Origin: Alphaproteobacteria bacterium
Lineage (GTDB): Bacteria; Pseudomonadota; Alphaproteobacteria; Reyranellales; Reyranellaceae
Length of the DNA: 38,916 nt
Assembly: GCA_019235415.1 (NCBI GenBank)
Contig: JAFAKN010000634.1
Coordinates: 1 to 38,916 of the forward strand
Reading direction: 5' to 3'
Shown: one piece after another, positions 7,116-15,437 of the stretch
How the letters are laid out: every line of letters begins with the position of its first letter
Position numbering within the stretch: position 1 is the first letter of the stretch
The notes under the pieces: generated by a model
What the model was told of the DNA's origin: nothing
Databases searched by the model: none
Seen by the model: the letters and a program-made list of their open reading frames with translations, nothing else
Translations under genes and position numbers: made by a program

Positions 7116-8834
7116 ATGAGCAAGGTCGGTTCGTTCGTCGGCGACTGGTGGCGCCTGGTTGTGCCTTATTTCAGGTCTGAGGAATGGCCGATCGGCCTTG
7201 CGCTGTTGATCGGTGCCATCCTGCTCACCTTGAGCACGGTCGGCACCGAGGTGCTGTTCAACGAATGGAACCGGCGCTTCTACGACAGCATCGAGAACAA
7301 GGACCAGGCGGCGTTCTGGACCGAGATCATCACCTTCTCCTGGCTGGCCGCCATCTACATCGTGATCGGCGTCGCGCGGGCTGTCGTCAGCCCCTACTTG
7401 CGGCTGCGTTGGCGACGCTGGCTGACGCGCCTCTACATCGACCATTGGCTGGGCGACCGCGGCTACTACCGCATCGAGCTGCAACGCACCGTCGACAATG
7501 CCGATCAGCGCATCTCGGAGGATCTGCGCTTTCTCGGCGAGTACACCATGCAGCTGCTGCTGGGCCTTATAGGCGCGATCGCGACGCTGGTGTCGTTCCT
7601 CGCCATCCTGTGGCGTCTGTCGGGGCCGCTGTCGCTGGCGCCGATCGGGATCGACGTCACCGTGCCCGGCTACATGGCCTGGGTCTGCCTGGTCTACGCC
7701 GTCGTCGGCACGCTCCTCGCGCATATCGTCGGCCGGCGTCTCATCCCGTTGAACTTCTTGAGGCAGCGCTACGAGGCGAACTTCCGCTACTCGCTCGTGC
7801 GGGTGCGCGAGAATGCCGAGGGCATCGCCCTCTATCGCGGCGAGGCTCAAGAGGCGGATCAGCTGACCCTGCGCTTCGCCGACGTTTTCGCCAACGGCTG
7901 GAAGGTGCTGTTCACCCAGGCCCAGCTCATCCTGTACCAGGTCGGCTATGGCCAGATCGCGATCGTGTTCCCCTACGTGGTCACCGCGCCGCGCTTCTTT
8001 GCCGGCGCCATCACCTTCGGCATCATGACGCAGACCGCTTCGGCGTTCGGGCAGGTGCAGGGCGCCTTGTCGTTCTTCGTCGACAACTACACGACGGTGG
8101 CGGAGATGCGGGCGGTGATGGATCGCCTCAAAGGTCTGCTGGTCGCGACCGACGCCAAGCCCGAAACCGAGATCGCGCTCGCGCCGGACCCCGGCCGCGA
8201 GGTGCGCGCCGGTCCTCTCACGCTTGGCCTGCCGAACGGCCAGGTCCTGCTGCGCGACACGGCGCTGGCCCTGACCCCGGGACGGCCGACCCTGATCACC
8301 GGCCGTAGCGGATCGGGAAAGAGCACGCTGTTTCGCGCCCTGGCTGGAATCTGGCCCTTCGGCAGCGGGACGGTCCGCGTGCCGGCGGGCGCCCGCGTGC
8401 TGTTCCTGCCGCAGAAGCCATACATCCCGATCGGCACCTTGCGTGACGCGGTGAAGTACCCCGATCATCATTCGACCGCCAGCGACCAGGAGCTCGTCGA
8501 CGCACTCGAGGCCGTCGAGCTCGACGATCTCGCCAGCCGCCTCGACGACGTGATGCACTGGTCGAACGTGCTCTCGGGCGGCGAACAGCAGCGGCTGGCC
8601 GTGGCGCGGGCGCTGGTCTTCAAGCCGGACTGGCTGTTCCTCGATGAGGCGACGTCCTCGCTCGACGAGTCGGCCGAAGCCAAGGCCTATGGCGCCCTCA
8701 AGAAGCACCTGCCGAACACCACCATCGTCTCCATAGGCCACCGTTCGACGCTCCGGCAGTGGCATGATCGGGAGATCGAGCTCAGTCGCGAACGGCGGGA
8801 GGAGGGGCGCCTGCTGGAGGCCGCGGTCGCGTGA
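7116..8834 (+). CDS. ABC transporter, fused permease and ATPase (SbmA/BacA, ABCD-like type)
   Basis: A 572-residue half-transporter with an N-terminal membrane domain of the ABC_membrane_2 type (helices between about 20 and 330; typical NEWNRRFYDSIENKD near 48 and RWRRWLTRLYIDHWL near 100) and a C-terminal ATPase. Walker A GRSGSGKST is near 396, the signature LSGGEQQR near 486 and Walker B WLFLDEATSS near 506. Related proteins (SbmA/BacA with an added ATPase; YddA) move peptides, cobalamin or very-long-chain fatty acyl compounds; the cargo here is unknown. ATG 7116 follows AAAGAGGA by seven bases. It stands alone, with 183 bases of unassigned DNA before it and a family A repeat after it. Confidence 0.9.
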   Translation: MSKVGSFVGDWWRLVVPYFRSEEWPIGLALLIGAILLTLSTVGTEVLFNEWNRRFYDSIENKDQAAFWTEIITFSWLAAIYIVIGVARAVVSPYLRLRWRRWLTRLYIDHWLGDRGYYRIELQRTVDNADQRISEDLRFLGEYTMQLLLGLIGAIATLVSFLAILWRLSGPLSLAPIGIDVTVPGYMAWVCLVYAVVGTLLAHIVGRRLIPLNFLRQRYEANFRYSLVRVRENAEGIALYRGEAQEADQLTLRFADVFANGWKVLFTQAQLILYQVGYGQIAIVFPYVVTAPRFFAGAITFGIMTQTASAFGQVQGALSFFVDNYTTVAEMRAVMDRLKGLLVATDAKPETEIALAPDPGREVRAGPLTLGLPNGQVLLRDTALALTPGRPTLITGRSGSGKSTLFRALAGIWPFGSGTVRVPAGARVLFLPQKPYIPIGTLRDAVKYPDHHSTASDQELVDALEAVELDDLASRLDDVMHWSNVLSGGEQQRLAVARALVFKPDWLFLDEATSSLDESAEAKAYGALKKHLPNTTIVSIGHRSTLRQWHDREIELSRERREEGRLLEAAVA

Positions 8835-8859
8835 GCGCCGCCCACAATGCGAAGCCCCA

Positions 8860-8930
8860 GTCATCCCGAGGCTGCAGGCCGAGGGATCCTTCCGGTTGCC
8901 TCAAGGATCCCTCGCTGCGCTCGCGATGAC
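8860..8930. repeat. Family A palindromic repeat (compact copy)
   Basis: GTCATCCCGAG at 8860-8870 faces CGCGATGAC at 8922-8930. The inner arms GAGGGATCCTT (8881-8891) and AAGGATCCCTC (8903-8913) are perfectly complementary over 11 bases. It sits between the convergent ABC exporter gene and the moxJ/xoxJ-type gene, where a bidirectional transcription stop or mRNA 3' shield would be useful. No T-run is present. Confidence 0.8.
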
Positions 8931-8941
8931 AGAGGCAAGAG

Positions 8942-9739
8942 CTATCGGCTCGGACGGTCGACGCGCGGCACGGCGTAGGCTGCGAGGATCGCGTCGATCT
9001 CGACACGGTGGCGCGCGATCGCCGCGTCCAGCTCGGTGCGGAGCGACGTCTCCTGCCGTGCGACGCCCATGGAGATGTCGAACACCATGGGAAGCCGCGG
9101 CCCGTCCAGCCATGGGGTCACCGGCGTCCATGCGAGCGGCACTGGTTCGCGCGCCGCGAAGTATGCCGCCTGCGGCCCCCACGCGATGGCGAGGTCGACC
9201 TCGCCTGCCGCTACCGCATTCACGATCGGCGCAGTCGGCGCCTCGCTCCGGTAGTCGCCGTAGATCATGTAGCCCTTCACGTTGCTCGTGATGCCGCGTC
9301 GGGCGAGTGCATGGGCCGGTGGCGTGTTTGCGCCGTCGTCGCCGATCATCTGCACGCCGATGCGCAGCGTCGTGAGGCGCGGGTCGTCGAACGAGGCAAT
9401 GTCGAGCCCATCCGACCGGCGTGTGACGAACACGTAGGTCGACCGGTAGTAGGGGCGGGTGGTCTGCAGCAGCTCGAAGTTGGCAGGCACGCCCATCACG
9501 ACGTCGCAAAGACCGGCCTTGATGGTGTTGCGCACGAAACCGCGTCGCTGCGCCCACCAAGTGTATTCCAGCTCGGCGTGCAGATCTTCGGCCATCAGCT
9601 GGGCGATGCGGTTCTCGAAACCGTCGCCCTTGGCATTGGAGAACGGCAAGTTGTTGGGATCGGCGCAGACCCTGAGCGACCCCGCCTCGGCAGGCACAGT
9701 CGCCACCCCTGCGAGCAGGAGCGCGGCCAGGAATCTCAT
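8942..9739 (-). CDS. Quinoprotein-dehydrogenase-associated periplasmic binding protein (MoxJ/XoxJ-like)
   Basis: This 265-residue periplasmic protein belongs to the SBP_bac_3-fold group always found near PQQ dehydrogenases. It has a signal peptide (MRFLAALLLAGVATVPAEA) and the group's signatures LRVCADPNNLPFSN, GFENRIAQLMAEDL, EYTWWAQRRGFVRNT and CDVVMGVP. In methylotrophs MoxJ/XoxJ help mature or activate the dehydrogenase rather than import a solute. It is the last of five genes transcribed away from the Crp/Fnr gene, and its ATG overlaps the stop of the ABC permease (ATGA). Its presumed partner is the PQQ dehydrogenase at 19745-21682. Confidence 0.88.
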   Translation of the reverse strand: MRFLAALLLAGVATVPAEAGSLRVCADPNNLPFSNAKGDGFENRIAQLMAEDLHAELEYTWWAQRRGFVRNTIKAGLCDVVMGVPANFELLQTTRPYYRSTYVFVTRRSDGLDIASFDDPRLTTLRIGVQMIGDDGANTPPAHALARRGITSNVKGYMIYGDYRSEAPTAPIVNAVAAGEVDLAIAWGPQAAYFAAREPVPLAWTPVTPWLDGPRLPMVFDISMGVARQETSLRTELDAAIARHRVEIDAILAAYAVPRVDRPSR

Positions 9740-10542
9740 GCCGCCCCTCCGGCCAGCTGCCGGCGCAGGATGCGGCCGCTGTCGTAGCGCCATACCGCGA
9801 GCGCCATGACCACGATCGCGGTTGCCGCCGTGACCCCGAGTGAAAGCGTATCGAGCTGCTCGTAGAGGGCGAAGCGGATCAGCTCGACGCCGTGGCTGAA
9901 CGGGTTGAGCCACGCCACGGCGGCGAGCACCGGATCGGCGTCGCTCAGCCGCCATAGCGGATAAAGCGCGGTCGAGGCGAAGAACATGGGGAAGATCACG
10001 AAGTTCATGACGCCCGCGAAGTTCTCGAGCTGCTCGACCATCGAGGAGACCAAGAGCCCGATCGCGCCCAGCATCAGGCCGGCGAGCACGACGGCGGGCG
10101 CGACATAGAGCAGGCCCGCGATCGGCGGACGGATGCCCCACAGCCAGGCGAAGGCGAGGAAGGCGTAGACCTGCGGCAGCCCGACGACGACACCGGAGAG
10201 CAACCGGCAGGTGAGCAGGTACCAGCGCGGCAGCGGGCTCACCAGCAGCACCTTCATGCTGCCCATCTCGCGGTCGAACACCATCGAGAGCGCCGTCTGC
10301 ATGGCATTGAACAGCAGGATCAGCCCGACGAGGCCGGGCACGATGTATTCTTCGTACAGCACATACGTCTGATACGGTGGAATGCGCGACAAGCCGAGCA
10401 CGGCGCGAAAGCCGGTCGCGAAGATCACCAGCCAGACCACCGGTCGCACCAGCGAGGCGAAGAAGCGGCTGCGCTGGCGCAGGAAGCGCAGGAACTCGCG
10501 CGTCACGATGCCGGCGAAGCAGCGAAGCCACAACGCGCTCAT
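9736..10542 (-). CDS. ABC-2 type permease of the PQQ-alcohol-dehydrogenase ABC system
   Basis: A 268-residue membrane protein with six hydrophobic segments and the ABC-2 pattern: FFASLVRPVVWLVIFATGF near 27-45, MVFDREMGSMKVLLVSPLPRWY near 85-107, and FPMFFASTALYPLWRL near 182. It matches the permease (PedC-like) that goes with PQQ-dependent alcohol catabolism and is thought to export or tolerate alcohols or their oxidation products. The ATG at 10542 overlaps the end of the ATPase gene by four bases. It acts with the ATPase just upstream; two copies of each would make a full transporter. Confidence 0.88.
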   Translation of the reverse strand: MSALWLRCFAGIVTREFLRFLRQRSRFFASLVRPVVWLVIFATGFRAVLGLSRIPPYQTYVLYEEYIVPGLVGLILLFNAMQTALSMVFDREMGSMKVLLVSPLPRWYLLTCRLLSGVVVGLPQVYAFLAFAWLWGIRPPIAGLLYVAPAVVLAGLMLGAIGLLVSSMVEQLENFAGVMNFVIFPMFFASTALYPLWRLSDADPVLAAVAWLNPFSHGVELIRFALYEQLDTLSLGVTAATAIVVMALAVWRYDSGRILRRQLAGGAA

Positions 10543-11255
10543 GCCGCTGCCTCCAGCCCGACCAGCCGCGCAAACCGCCGCGGTAGCGGTTCCCTCGCCG
10601 TCCTTGTCGTCCCATCGTCGACGATGCGGCCCTCGTGCAGCACGATGATCCGATCGCCGTCGGCAATCTCGTCGAGGAGATGCGTCGCCAGGAGCACGGT
10701 GCAGCCCGTCTCGCGGCATACCGCGCGCACCCGGTCGAGGATTGCCTTGCGGCTCGGCATGTCGAGCCCGACGGTGGGCTCGTCGAGCACCAGCAGGTCG
10801 ACCTCGTGCAAAAGGCAGCGCGCGATCTCGACTCGGCGGCGCTGGCCGCCCGACAGGGTGCGGACGAGGTCGCGCTTGCGATCGGCGAGCCCGCAGCGCG
10901 CCAGCTCGGCGTCGATGCGGCGGAACGCATCACGGCGCGACACGCCGTGCAGGGCGGCGTGGTAGGCGAGCGTCTCGGCGAGCGTGAGGTCGAGGTCGAG
11001 CGCCGGCTGTTGGAAGACGAAGCCGCAGCGGGCCAGCGCCCGGGTCCGCTCCTGCGGCAACGCGTGTCCCAGCACGCTCAGCGCTCCCGTCTGCAGCGGC
11101 AGCAGGCCGGCGATCAGCGAGAACAGCGTCGTCTTGCCCGCGCCGTTCAGCCCGAGCAGGACGACGAACTCGCCGCGGCCGACCGTGAAGCTCACCGCGT
11201 CGAGCGCCGTGCGCTTGTAACGATGGCCAAGGCCCTGGGTCTCGAGTGCGTTCAT
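10539..11255 (-). CDS. ABC transporter ATPase of the PQQ-alcohol-dehydrogenase system
   Basis: A 238-residue ATP-binding subunit with Walker A GLNGAGKTT near 35, a Q-loop in FVFQQPALDLDLT near 80, signature LSGGQRRR near 136, Walker B LLVLDEPT near 156 and the switch His in LLATHLLDE near 190. The sequence fits the PedB-like ATPase group found with PQQ dehydrogenases. ATG 11255 overlaps the beta-propeller stop codon (ATGA) and its own end overlaps the permease start, so the set is translationally coupled. It energises the ABC-2 permease at 9736-10542. Confidence 0.92.
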   Translation of the reverse strand: MNALETQGLGHRYKRTALDAVSFTVGRGEFVVLLGLNGAGKTTLFSLIAGLLPLQTGALSVLGHALPQERTRALARCGFVFQQPALDLDLTLAETLAYHAALHGVSRRDAFRRIDAELARCGLADRKRDLVRTLSGGQRRRVEIARCLLHEVDLLVLDEPTVGLDMPSRKAILDRVRAVCRETGCTVLLATHLLDEIADGDRIIVLHEGRIVDDGTTRTAREPLPRRFARLVGLEAAA

Positions 11256-12223
11256 GGCACGGAAACCACGCCCCATGGCGAGCGGCCGACGCCCAGCGAC
11301 TTCACCACGCGGTCGCTCTCCAGATCGAGGACGGAGATGTCGTTGCTGCTGCCGTTGGTGGTGTAGAGCCGCTTGCCGTCGGGCGAGAAGGCGAGGTTCC
11401 ACACGCGCTGGCCGACCAGGTGATAGCGCAGGACCTTGAACTGCCGGGCATCGATCTCGGCCACACGGGCCGACGGTCCCAGGGCCACGAAGGCGCGCTC
11501 GCCGTCGCGGGCGATCGCCACGCCCACGGCCTGCACCAGCTCCAAGGGCACGCCGGGCGGCGCGAAGTCGATGTGCGCCAGGATGGCGTGCGATCGCGCG
11601 TCGAGCACGCTCGCCGTGCCGCGCAACTCGGACGTTATCCAGACGTGCTTGCCATCGCGGGTGACCTGCGCGACCCGCGGCCGGGTGTCGACCAGCACGT
11701 TGTCGATCAGCTCCAGCGTCTTGCTGTCGATGAAGTGTGCCATGCTGGTGGTCTCGGAGGTGCACACCACGAAGGCGCCGTCGGGCGACACCGCCATGCC
11801 CTCGGGCTCGATGCCGACCGCAATGTCGGCCGTGATCTTGCGGCCAGCGATGTCGAGCACCGAGACCGTGTTGTCGTCCTCGTTGGCAATGTAAAGGCGG
11901 GCTCCGTCGGGCGAGACCGTGAAGCGCTCCGGGTCGGGACCCGAGGGCAGGTTTCCCGTCACCTTGCGCGACGCCACATCGATCACGTCGATACGATCGT
12001 CGTCGCCCAGCGCGACGTAGATCGTCTTGCCGTCGCCGCTCGCCTCGATGCCACGCGGCCGGCGGCCCACTGCAATGGTGGCGGCGACCGCGAGCGTGCC
12101 GCCGTCGATCACCGATACCGTGTTGTCCTGCTCGTTGCTGACGAAGATCGTCTCGGCGCGGGCGTCGGCCGCCGCGAGCACGACGGCCGCCATCAGCGTG
12201 GCCAGAGGCATCGCCTTGATCAT
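11252..12223 (-). CDS. Secreted YVTN beta-propeller protein of the PQQ catabolism cluster
   Basis: A 323-residue periplasmic seven-bladed propeller. It has a signal peptide (MIKAMPLATLMAAVVLAAAD, cut near ARA-ET) followed by repeated blades of about 40 residues with IFVSNEQDNTVSVIDGGTL, RLYIANEDDNTVSVLDI and RLYTTNGSSNDISVLDLE. This matches the PQQ-dependent-catabolism-associated propeller family that always travels with the PedB/PedC-like ABC genes. Its molecular role is not established. I start at ATG 12223 because it overlaps the preceding stop codon (ATGA); an ATG four codons upstream is also in frame. Confidence 0.88.
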   Translation of the reverse strand: MIKAMPLATLMAAVVLAAADARAETIFVSNEQDNTVSVIDGGTLAVAATIAVGRRPRGIEASGDGKTIYVALGDDDRIDVIDVASRKVTGNLPSGPDPERFTVSPDGARLYIANEDDNTVSVLDIAGRKITADIAVGIEPEGMAVSPDGAFVVCTSETTSMAHFIDSKTLELIDNVLVDTRPRVAQVTRDGKHVWITSELRGTASVLDARSHAILAHIDFAPPGVPLELVQAVGVAIARDGERAFVALGPSARVAEIDARQFKVLRYHLVGQRVWNLAFSPDGKRLYTTNGSSNDISVLDLESDRVVKSLGVGRSPWGVVSVP

Positions 12224-13413
12224 GGCCGCCGGCATTTGCTGTCGGCGGCGTCGAAGCCGAGCGAATCGAGGTTCGAGCCTTCGTGCAGGAACTCAGGCTG
12301 CGGCGAAACCGAGACCAGCATGCGCGGGCCCGCGATCAACACCGGCTGGCGCAGCTGGCCGTCCCATGGCCGGAAGCTCATGGACTCACCCTTGAAGCCG
12401 GCCAGTCGGAAATTCTTGCCCGTCATGAACGAGAGGATCGTATGAGCGTCGTTGCTCTGGGTGCGCAGCGCCGCTTCGCCGAGGGCACGAACGGCGAGCC
12501 ATGCCGTGTAGTCGCGCGATGTCATGGCTCGACGGGCTTGCTTGTGGAAGCGGCTCTGCAGCTGCAGCGCGCCCCACTGCTCCTGCACGGGGCTCCAGGC
12601 CGTTGCGATCAGGCCCTCAGTGCCGGCGACGGGTCGCGGTGCGGCGGTCCTGTACGGCAGCGAGTCGCCGAACTCGTCCGCCTCGTCGGCCACGATGAGC
12701 ACGTCGTGATCGGGTCCGCGCGTGGCGGCCGGTACCTCGGCCTGCAGGTTTACGTGGCCTGTGTCGGCGTGCGGATTGCCGGCCTCAAAGGTCCATCGCC
12801 TCTCGGCGACGATCCGCGCGCCGAACCGCGCGGCGGCACGACGGATCGCGGCGCTATAAAGCTCGTCCTCGGGATGCCGGCCGATCACCAGCAGCCAGCG
12901 GTTCCAACGCTTGACGGCAAGGTACTGCGCCAATGCATCGGCCGTCATGGCCCGGCTCGGTGCGACATGGAGAAGCGAGCCGCGACAGCCTTCATTGCGC
13001 AACTGATCGTCGGTGACGCGCGTGTTCAGCACCGTGACCCCGTCGGAGAGCGCCCCGAGTGCCGCCTGCAGGGCATCAGACGGCAGGTCGGCCACGATGA
13101 AGGCGGTCGCATCGCCGAGCTGGCGCACCGCGTCCGCGGCCGACTGGGGATCGGATACGACCCTCTCGGCGAGCACGAAAGCCTGGCCGGTGAACCGCCC
13201 GGTCGTGGCATTGTCGGACAAGGCGAGCCGCGCACCTTGGAGACCCTCGTCGTCGGCGTTGACGTCGAGCGGGCTGGCGGACTGGGTGTGGTGCTGATGC
13301 TCGGTCACGAATCCGATGACGACCGATTGCGGATTTGCCGCGACCGGCTCGCCAGCCTCGGCACTCACCCCGACCAAGCAGGTTACGGCAACGATGCTCC
13401 AGCGCAACCACAT
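12220..13413 (-). CDS. Periplasmic binding protein of the PQQ-alcohol-dehydrogenase ABC system
   Basis: A 397-residue type I periplasmic binding protein (branched-chain amino acid receptor fold) with signal peptide MWLRWSIVAVTCLVGVSAEA. The pattern SVVIGFVTEHQHH, then LQGARLALSDNATTGRFTGQ and FIVADLPSDAL near 130-140 is that of the substrate-binding member of the PQQ-dependent alcohol dehydrogenase ABC set. The C-terminal FRPWDGQLRQPVLIAGPRML is also characteristic. The ATG at 13413 shares one base with the stop of the Crp/Fnr gene (TGATG), which suggests co-transcription and coupling. The ligand is unknown. Confidence 0.88.
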   Translation of the reverse strand: MWLRWSIVAVTCLVGVSAEAGEPVAANPQSVVIGFVTEHQHHTQSASPLDVNADDEGLQGARLALSDNATTGRFTGQAFVLAERVVSDPQSAADAVRQLGDATAFIVADLPSDALQAALGALSDGVTVLNTRVTDDQLRNEGCRGSLLHVAPSRAMTADALAQYLAVKRWNRWLLVIGRHPEDELYSAAIRRAAARFGARIVAERRWTFEAGNPHADTGHVNLQAEVPAATRGPDHDVLIVADEADEFGDSLPYRTAAPRPVAGTEGLIATAWSPVQEQWGALQLQSRFHKQARRAMTSRDYTAWLAVRALGEAALRTQSNDAHTILSFMTGKNFRLAGFKGESMSFRPWDGQLRQPVLIAGPRMLVSVSPQPEFLHEGSNLDSLGFDAADSKCRRP

Positions 13414-14207
13414 CACGCAGTCGTTGCCGGCGAGAGCAGGGGCGGTCGCCCAGCCCCGGCAAGCTCTGCCGGAAAGCGCAGGTACCCGTTGTGAAAGCGC
13501 ACCCGGGCGGCGAGGGCTTGTGGATCGCGCAATTCGAGCCCGAGCGGCGTCAGGGCGAGAAAGCCGCTCTCGCGCATCGAGCGCAAGATGCGGTTGACGT
13601 AAGGAGCGGTGAGACCGGTGGCGTCCGCGACCTCGAGTTGGGTCAGAGGGAACGCCGCGCAGGCGATCGCCGGACCTCCGTCGGGATGCTGTCGGTGCGC
13701 GAGCTCGAGGAGAAGATGCCCAACGCGGCAATAGGCATCCCGGCGACCCAGACCGACCATGCGCTCACGCAAGAGGGTGCCGTTGCGACAAGCGAGAAGC
13801 GCAAGCAGGGACGTCAACGCCGGTGCGCTTCCGCTCAATTCCTGCAGCTGATCGAGAGACAGCCGCGAGATGCGGGCAGGCGTGAGCGTCGCAACGGAGA
13901 ACGTGGCGTTCCTGGTTGCGAAGAACTCCACGCCAGCGACGTCGCCTGGCAGCCAGAAGTTGAATACCTGCCGACCGCCGTCCGGCAGCTGCCGGAAGCC
14001 GGCAAGCCAGCCGGCATGCACGAGGAACAAGTCGCGGCAAGAGCGGCCCTCCTGCACAATTTTGCGGCGCGCGGGAAGTTGTTCGGTAGCGAACGCAAGC
14101 CGCTCGATCGATGCCCGGTCGCGCGGGCTGAGCGGCAAGTACCTTGCAAAGGCGCTCGAAATGTCCAACACGACTTCGCTCGGGATGCCATGACGTCCGT
14201 CGAGCAA
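13413..14207 (-). CDS. Crp/Fnr-family transcription regulator
   Basis: A cyclic-nucleotide-binding-fold sensor domain (YLPLSPRDRASIERLAF... to FWLPGDVAGVEFF) is followed by a dimerisation helix and a winged helix-turn-helix whose recognition region is QLEVADATGLTAPYVNRILR. There is no Fnr-type N-terminal Cys cluster, so it is not an Fnr oxygen sensor; the ligand is open. The frame contains no early ATG. I chose TTG 14207 because GAGGA lies seven bases upstream; the frame stays open to 14285. It is the first gene of the ABC operon and is divergent from coxB, so it is the obvious candidate regulator of both arms of the island. Confidence 0.85.
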   Translation of the reverse strand: MLDGRHGIPSEVVLDISSAFARYLPLSPRDRASIERLAFATEQLPARRKIVQEGRSCRDLFLVHAGWLAGFRQLPDGGRQVFNFWLPGDVAGVEFFATRNATFSVATLTPARISRLSLDQLQELSGSAPALTSLLALLACRNGTLLRERMVGLGRRDAYCRVGHLLLELAHRQHPDGGPAIACAAFPLTQLEVADATGLTAPYVNRILRSMRESGFLALTPLGLELRDPQALAARVRFHNGYLRFPAELAGAGRPPLLSPATTA

Positions 14208-14245
14208 GGCAGAATCCTCGTTGGTCTTGGATCGAATCGTTGAAC

Positions 14246-14258
14246 GTTGCAAAGCAAC
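14246..14258. promoter_or_regulatory. Short inverted repeat in the Crp/Fnr-cox divergent region
   Basis: GTTGC-AAA-GCAAC is a perfect 5-bp inverted repeat in the 194-base region between the Crp/Fnr start and coxB. A perfect AACTAGTT lies at 14307-14314. Either could be part of an operator serving both divergent operons, but neither matches a canonical Crp or Fnr site. Confidence 0.3.
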
Positions 14259-14401
14259 AGCAGTTCCGCTCGCACCGAGCAGCAAAGGTTGCGACGCTGG
14301 CCATTTAACTAGTTTGCCGTGTTGCCACTTGAGGGCGAGCCAAGGGCGGGGCGATCGTGGGCGACCTCGTCATCATCAGTCGCGAGCGGATACCGACTGC
14401 C

Positions 14402-15430
14402 ATGAACCGCATCTCCTGCGCCACAGCACTGGCGGTCGCCGTCGTTGCGGTGTCGGGGCCGGCGGCGCGCGCCGATGCGCCGATGTCGCTGTTCAGTGCC
14501 TTCAGCGACAAGGCGCGCTCGATCCTCAACCTCAACTACGCCTTGCTCGCGGTCTGCGTGATCGTTATCGCCGTGATCGGCGTGCTGATCGGCACCGGAC
14601 TGGCGCGGCCGCGTCTTCGTTTCCAGGGTGGCGGGGCCGGGGTGTGGCCCGTGTCGCGACCGCCGGGTGGGCTGCGCTGGATCTATTTCGGGCTGGCGCT
14701 CACGGCGTTGACGCTGCTGGGTTCGCTGGTCTGGAGCATGGCGGTGATCGCGCACGTCGCGGCGCCGCGCACCACGCCGGCCCTGACGATCGACGTGACA
14801 GGTCATCAATGGTGGTGGGAAGCGCGCTATGCGGCGACCATCCAATCGCGTCAATTCACCACCGCCAACGAGATCCACATCCCGGTCGGGCTGCCCGTCC
14901 ATCTTCGACTCAAGAGCGCCGACGTCATCCACTCTTTCTGGGTGCCCGCCTTGTCGGGCAAGACCGACCTCATTCCAGGCCAGGTCAACGAGACCTGGAT
15001 CGAGGCCGGCGAGCCCGGCGCCTATCGCGGCCAGTGCGCCGAGTATTGCGGCCTGCAGCACGCCCACATGGCGTTCTCGGTGATCGCCGATCCGCCGGGC
15101 GCCTTCAACGCGTGGTGGGACGCTCAGCTTCGGCCTTCGCCCCCGCCGACGGACGGTCCGGCGGTGGTCGGCCAGCAGGCCTTCGTCCGCCGCTGCGGCG
15201 CTTGCCATGCGGTTCTCGGCACCATGGCGGGCGGCATCTACGGACCTGACCTCACGCACCTCGCGCGGCGCACGTCGCTTGCCGCGGGCACGTTGCCGAA
15301 CACGCCTGGCCATCTCGCGGCGTGGATCGCCGATCCGCAGGGCCCGAAGCCCGGCAACAAGATGCCGCCGCTGGCGCTCAGCGGGCCGGAGCTCGTGTCG
15401 ATCCAAGCCTATCTCGCAACCCTGCAGTAG
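14402..15430 (+). CDS. coxB: Cytochrome c oxidase subunit II with CuA and C-terminal cytochrome c (caa3-like)
   Basis: This subunit takes electrons into the oxidase from periplasmic cytochrome c. The 342-residue protein has a signal sequence, two membrane helices near 42-66 and 90-118, then a cupredoxin domain with GHQWWWEARY near 134. The CuA ligands His177, Cys212, Glu214, Cys216, His220 and Met223 are all present (QCAEYCGLQHAHM). A fused class I cytochrome c follows, with CGACH at 265-269 and Met321 in NKMPP as likely axial ligand, the arrangement of caa3 oxidases. ATG 14402 starts the signal peptide; an in-frame GTG at 14357 is less likely. It opens the plus-strand arm of the island, seven bases ahead of coxA. 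Confidence 0.93.
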   Translation: MNRISCATALAVAVVAVSGPAARADAPMSLFSAFSDKARSILNLNYALLAVCVIVIAVIGVLIGTGLARPRLRFQGGGAGVWPVSRPPGGLRWIYFGLALTALTLLGSLVWSMAVIAHVAAPRTTPALTIDVTGHQWWWEARYAATIQSRQFTTANEIHIPVGLPVHLRLKSADVIHSFWVPALSGKTDLIPGQVNETWIEAGEPGAYRGQCAEYCGLQHAHMAFSVIADPPGAFNAWWDAQLRPSPPPTDGPAVVGQQAFVRRCGACHAVLGTMAGGIYGPDLTHLARRTSLAAGTLPNTPGHLAAWIADPQGPKPGNKMPPLALSGPELVSIQAYLATLQ

Positions 15431-15437
15431 GGAGATC

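Noticed and set aside
8860..8930. Family A repeats as ordinary Rho-independent terminators
   Set aside because: They have strong stems but no run of T after them, and a copy also occurs inside the TRAP operon. They may still help stop transcription, but the classical signal is absent.
14328..14344. CTTGAGGGCGAGCCAAG as an Fnr/FixK box upstream of coxB
   Set aside because: Only the outer CTTG/CAAG match and the spacing is wrong for the TTGAT-N4-ATCAA pattern; the centre is not symmetric.
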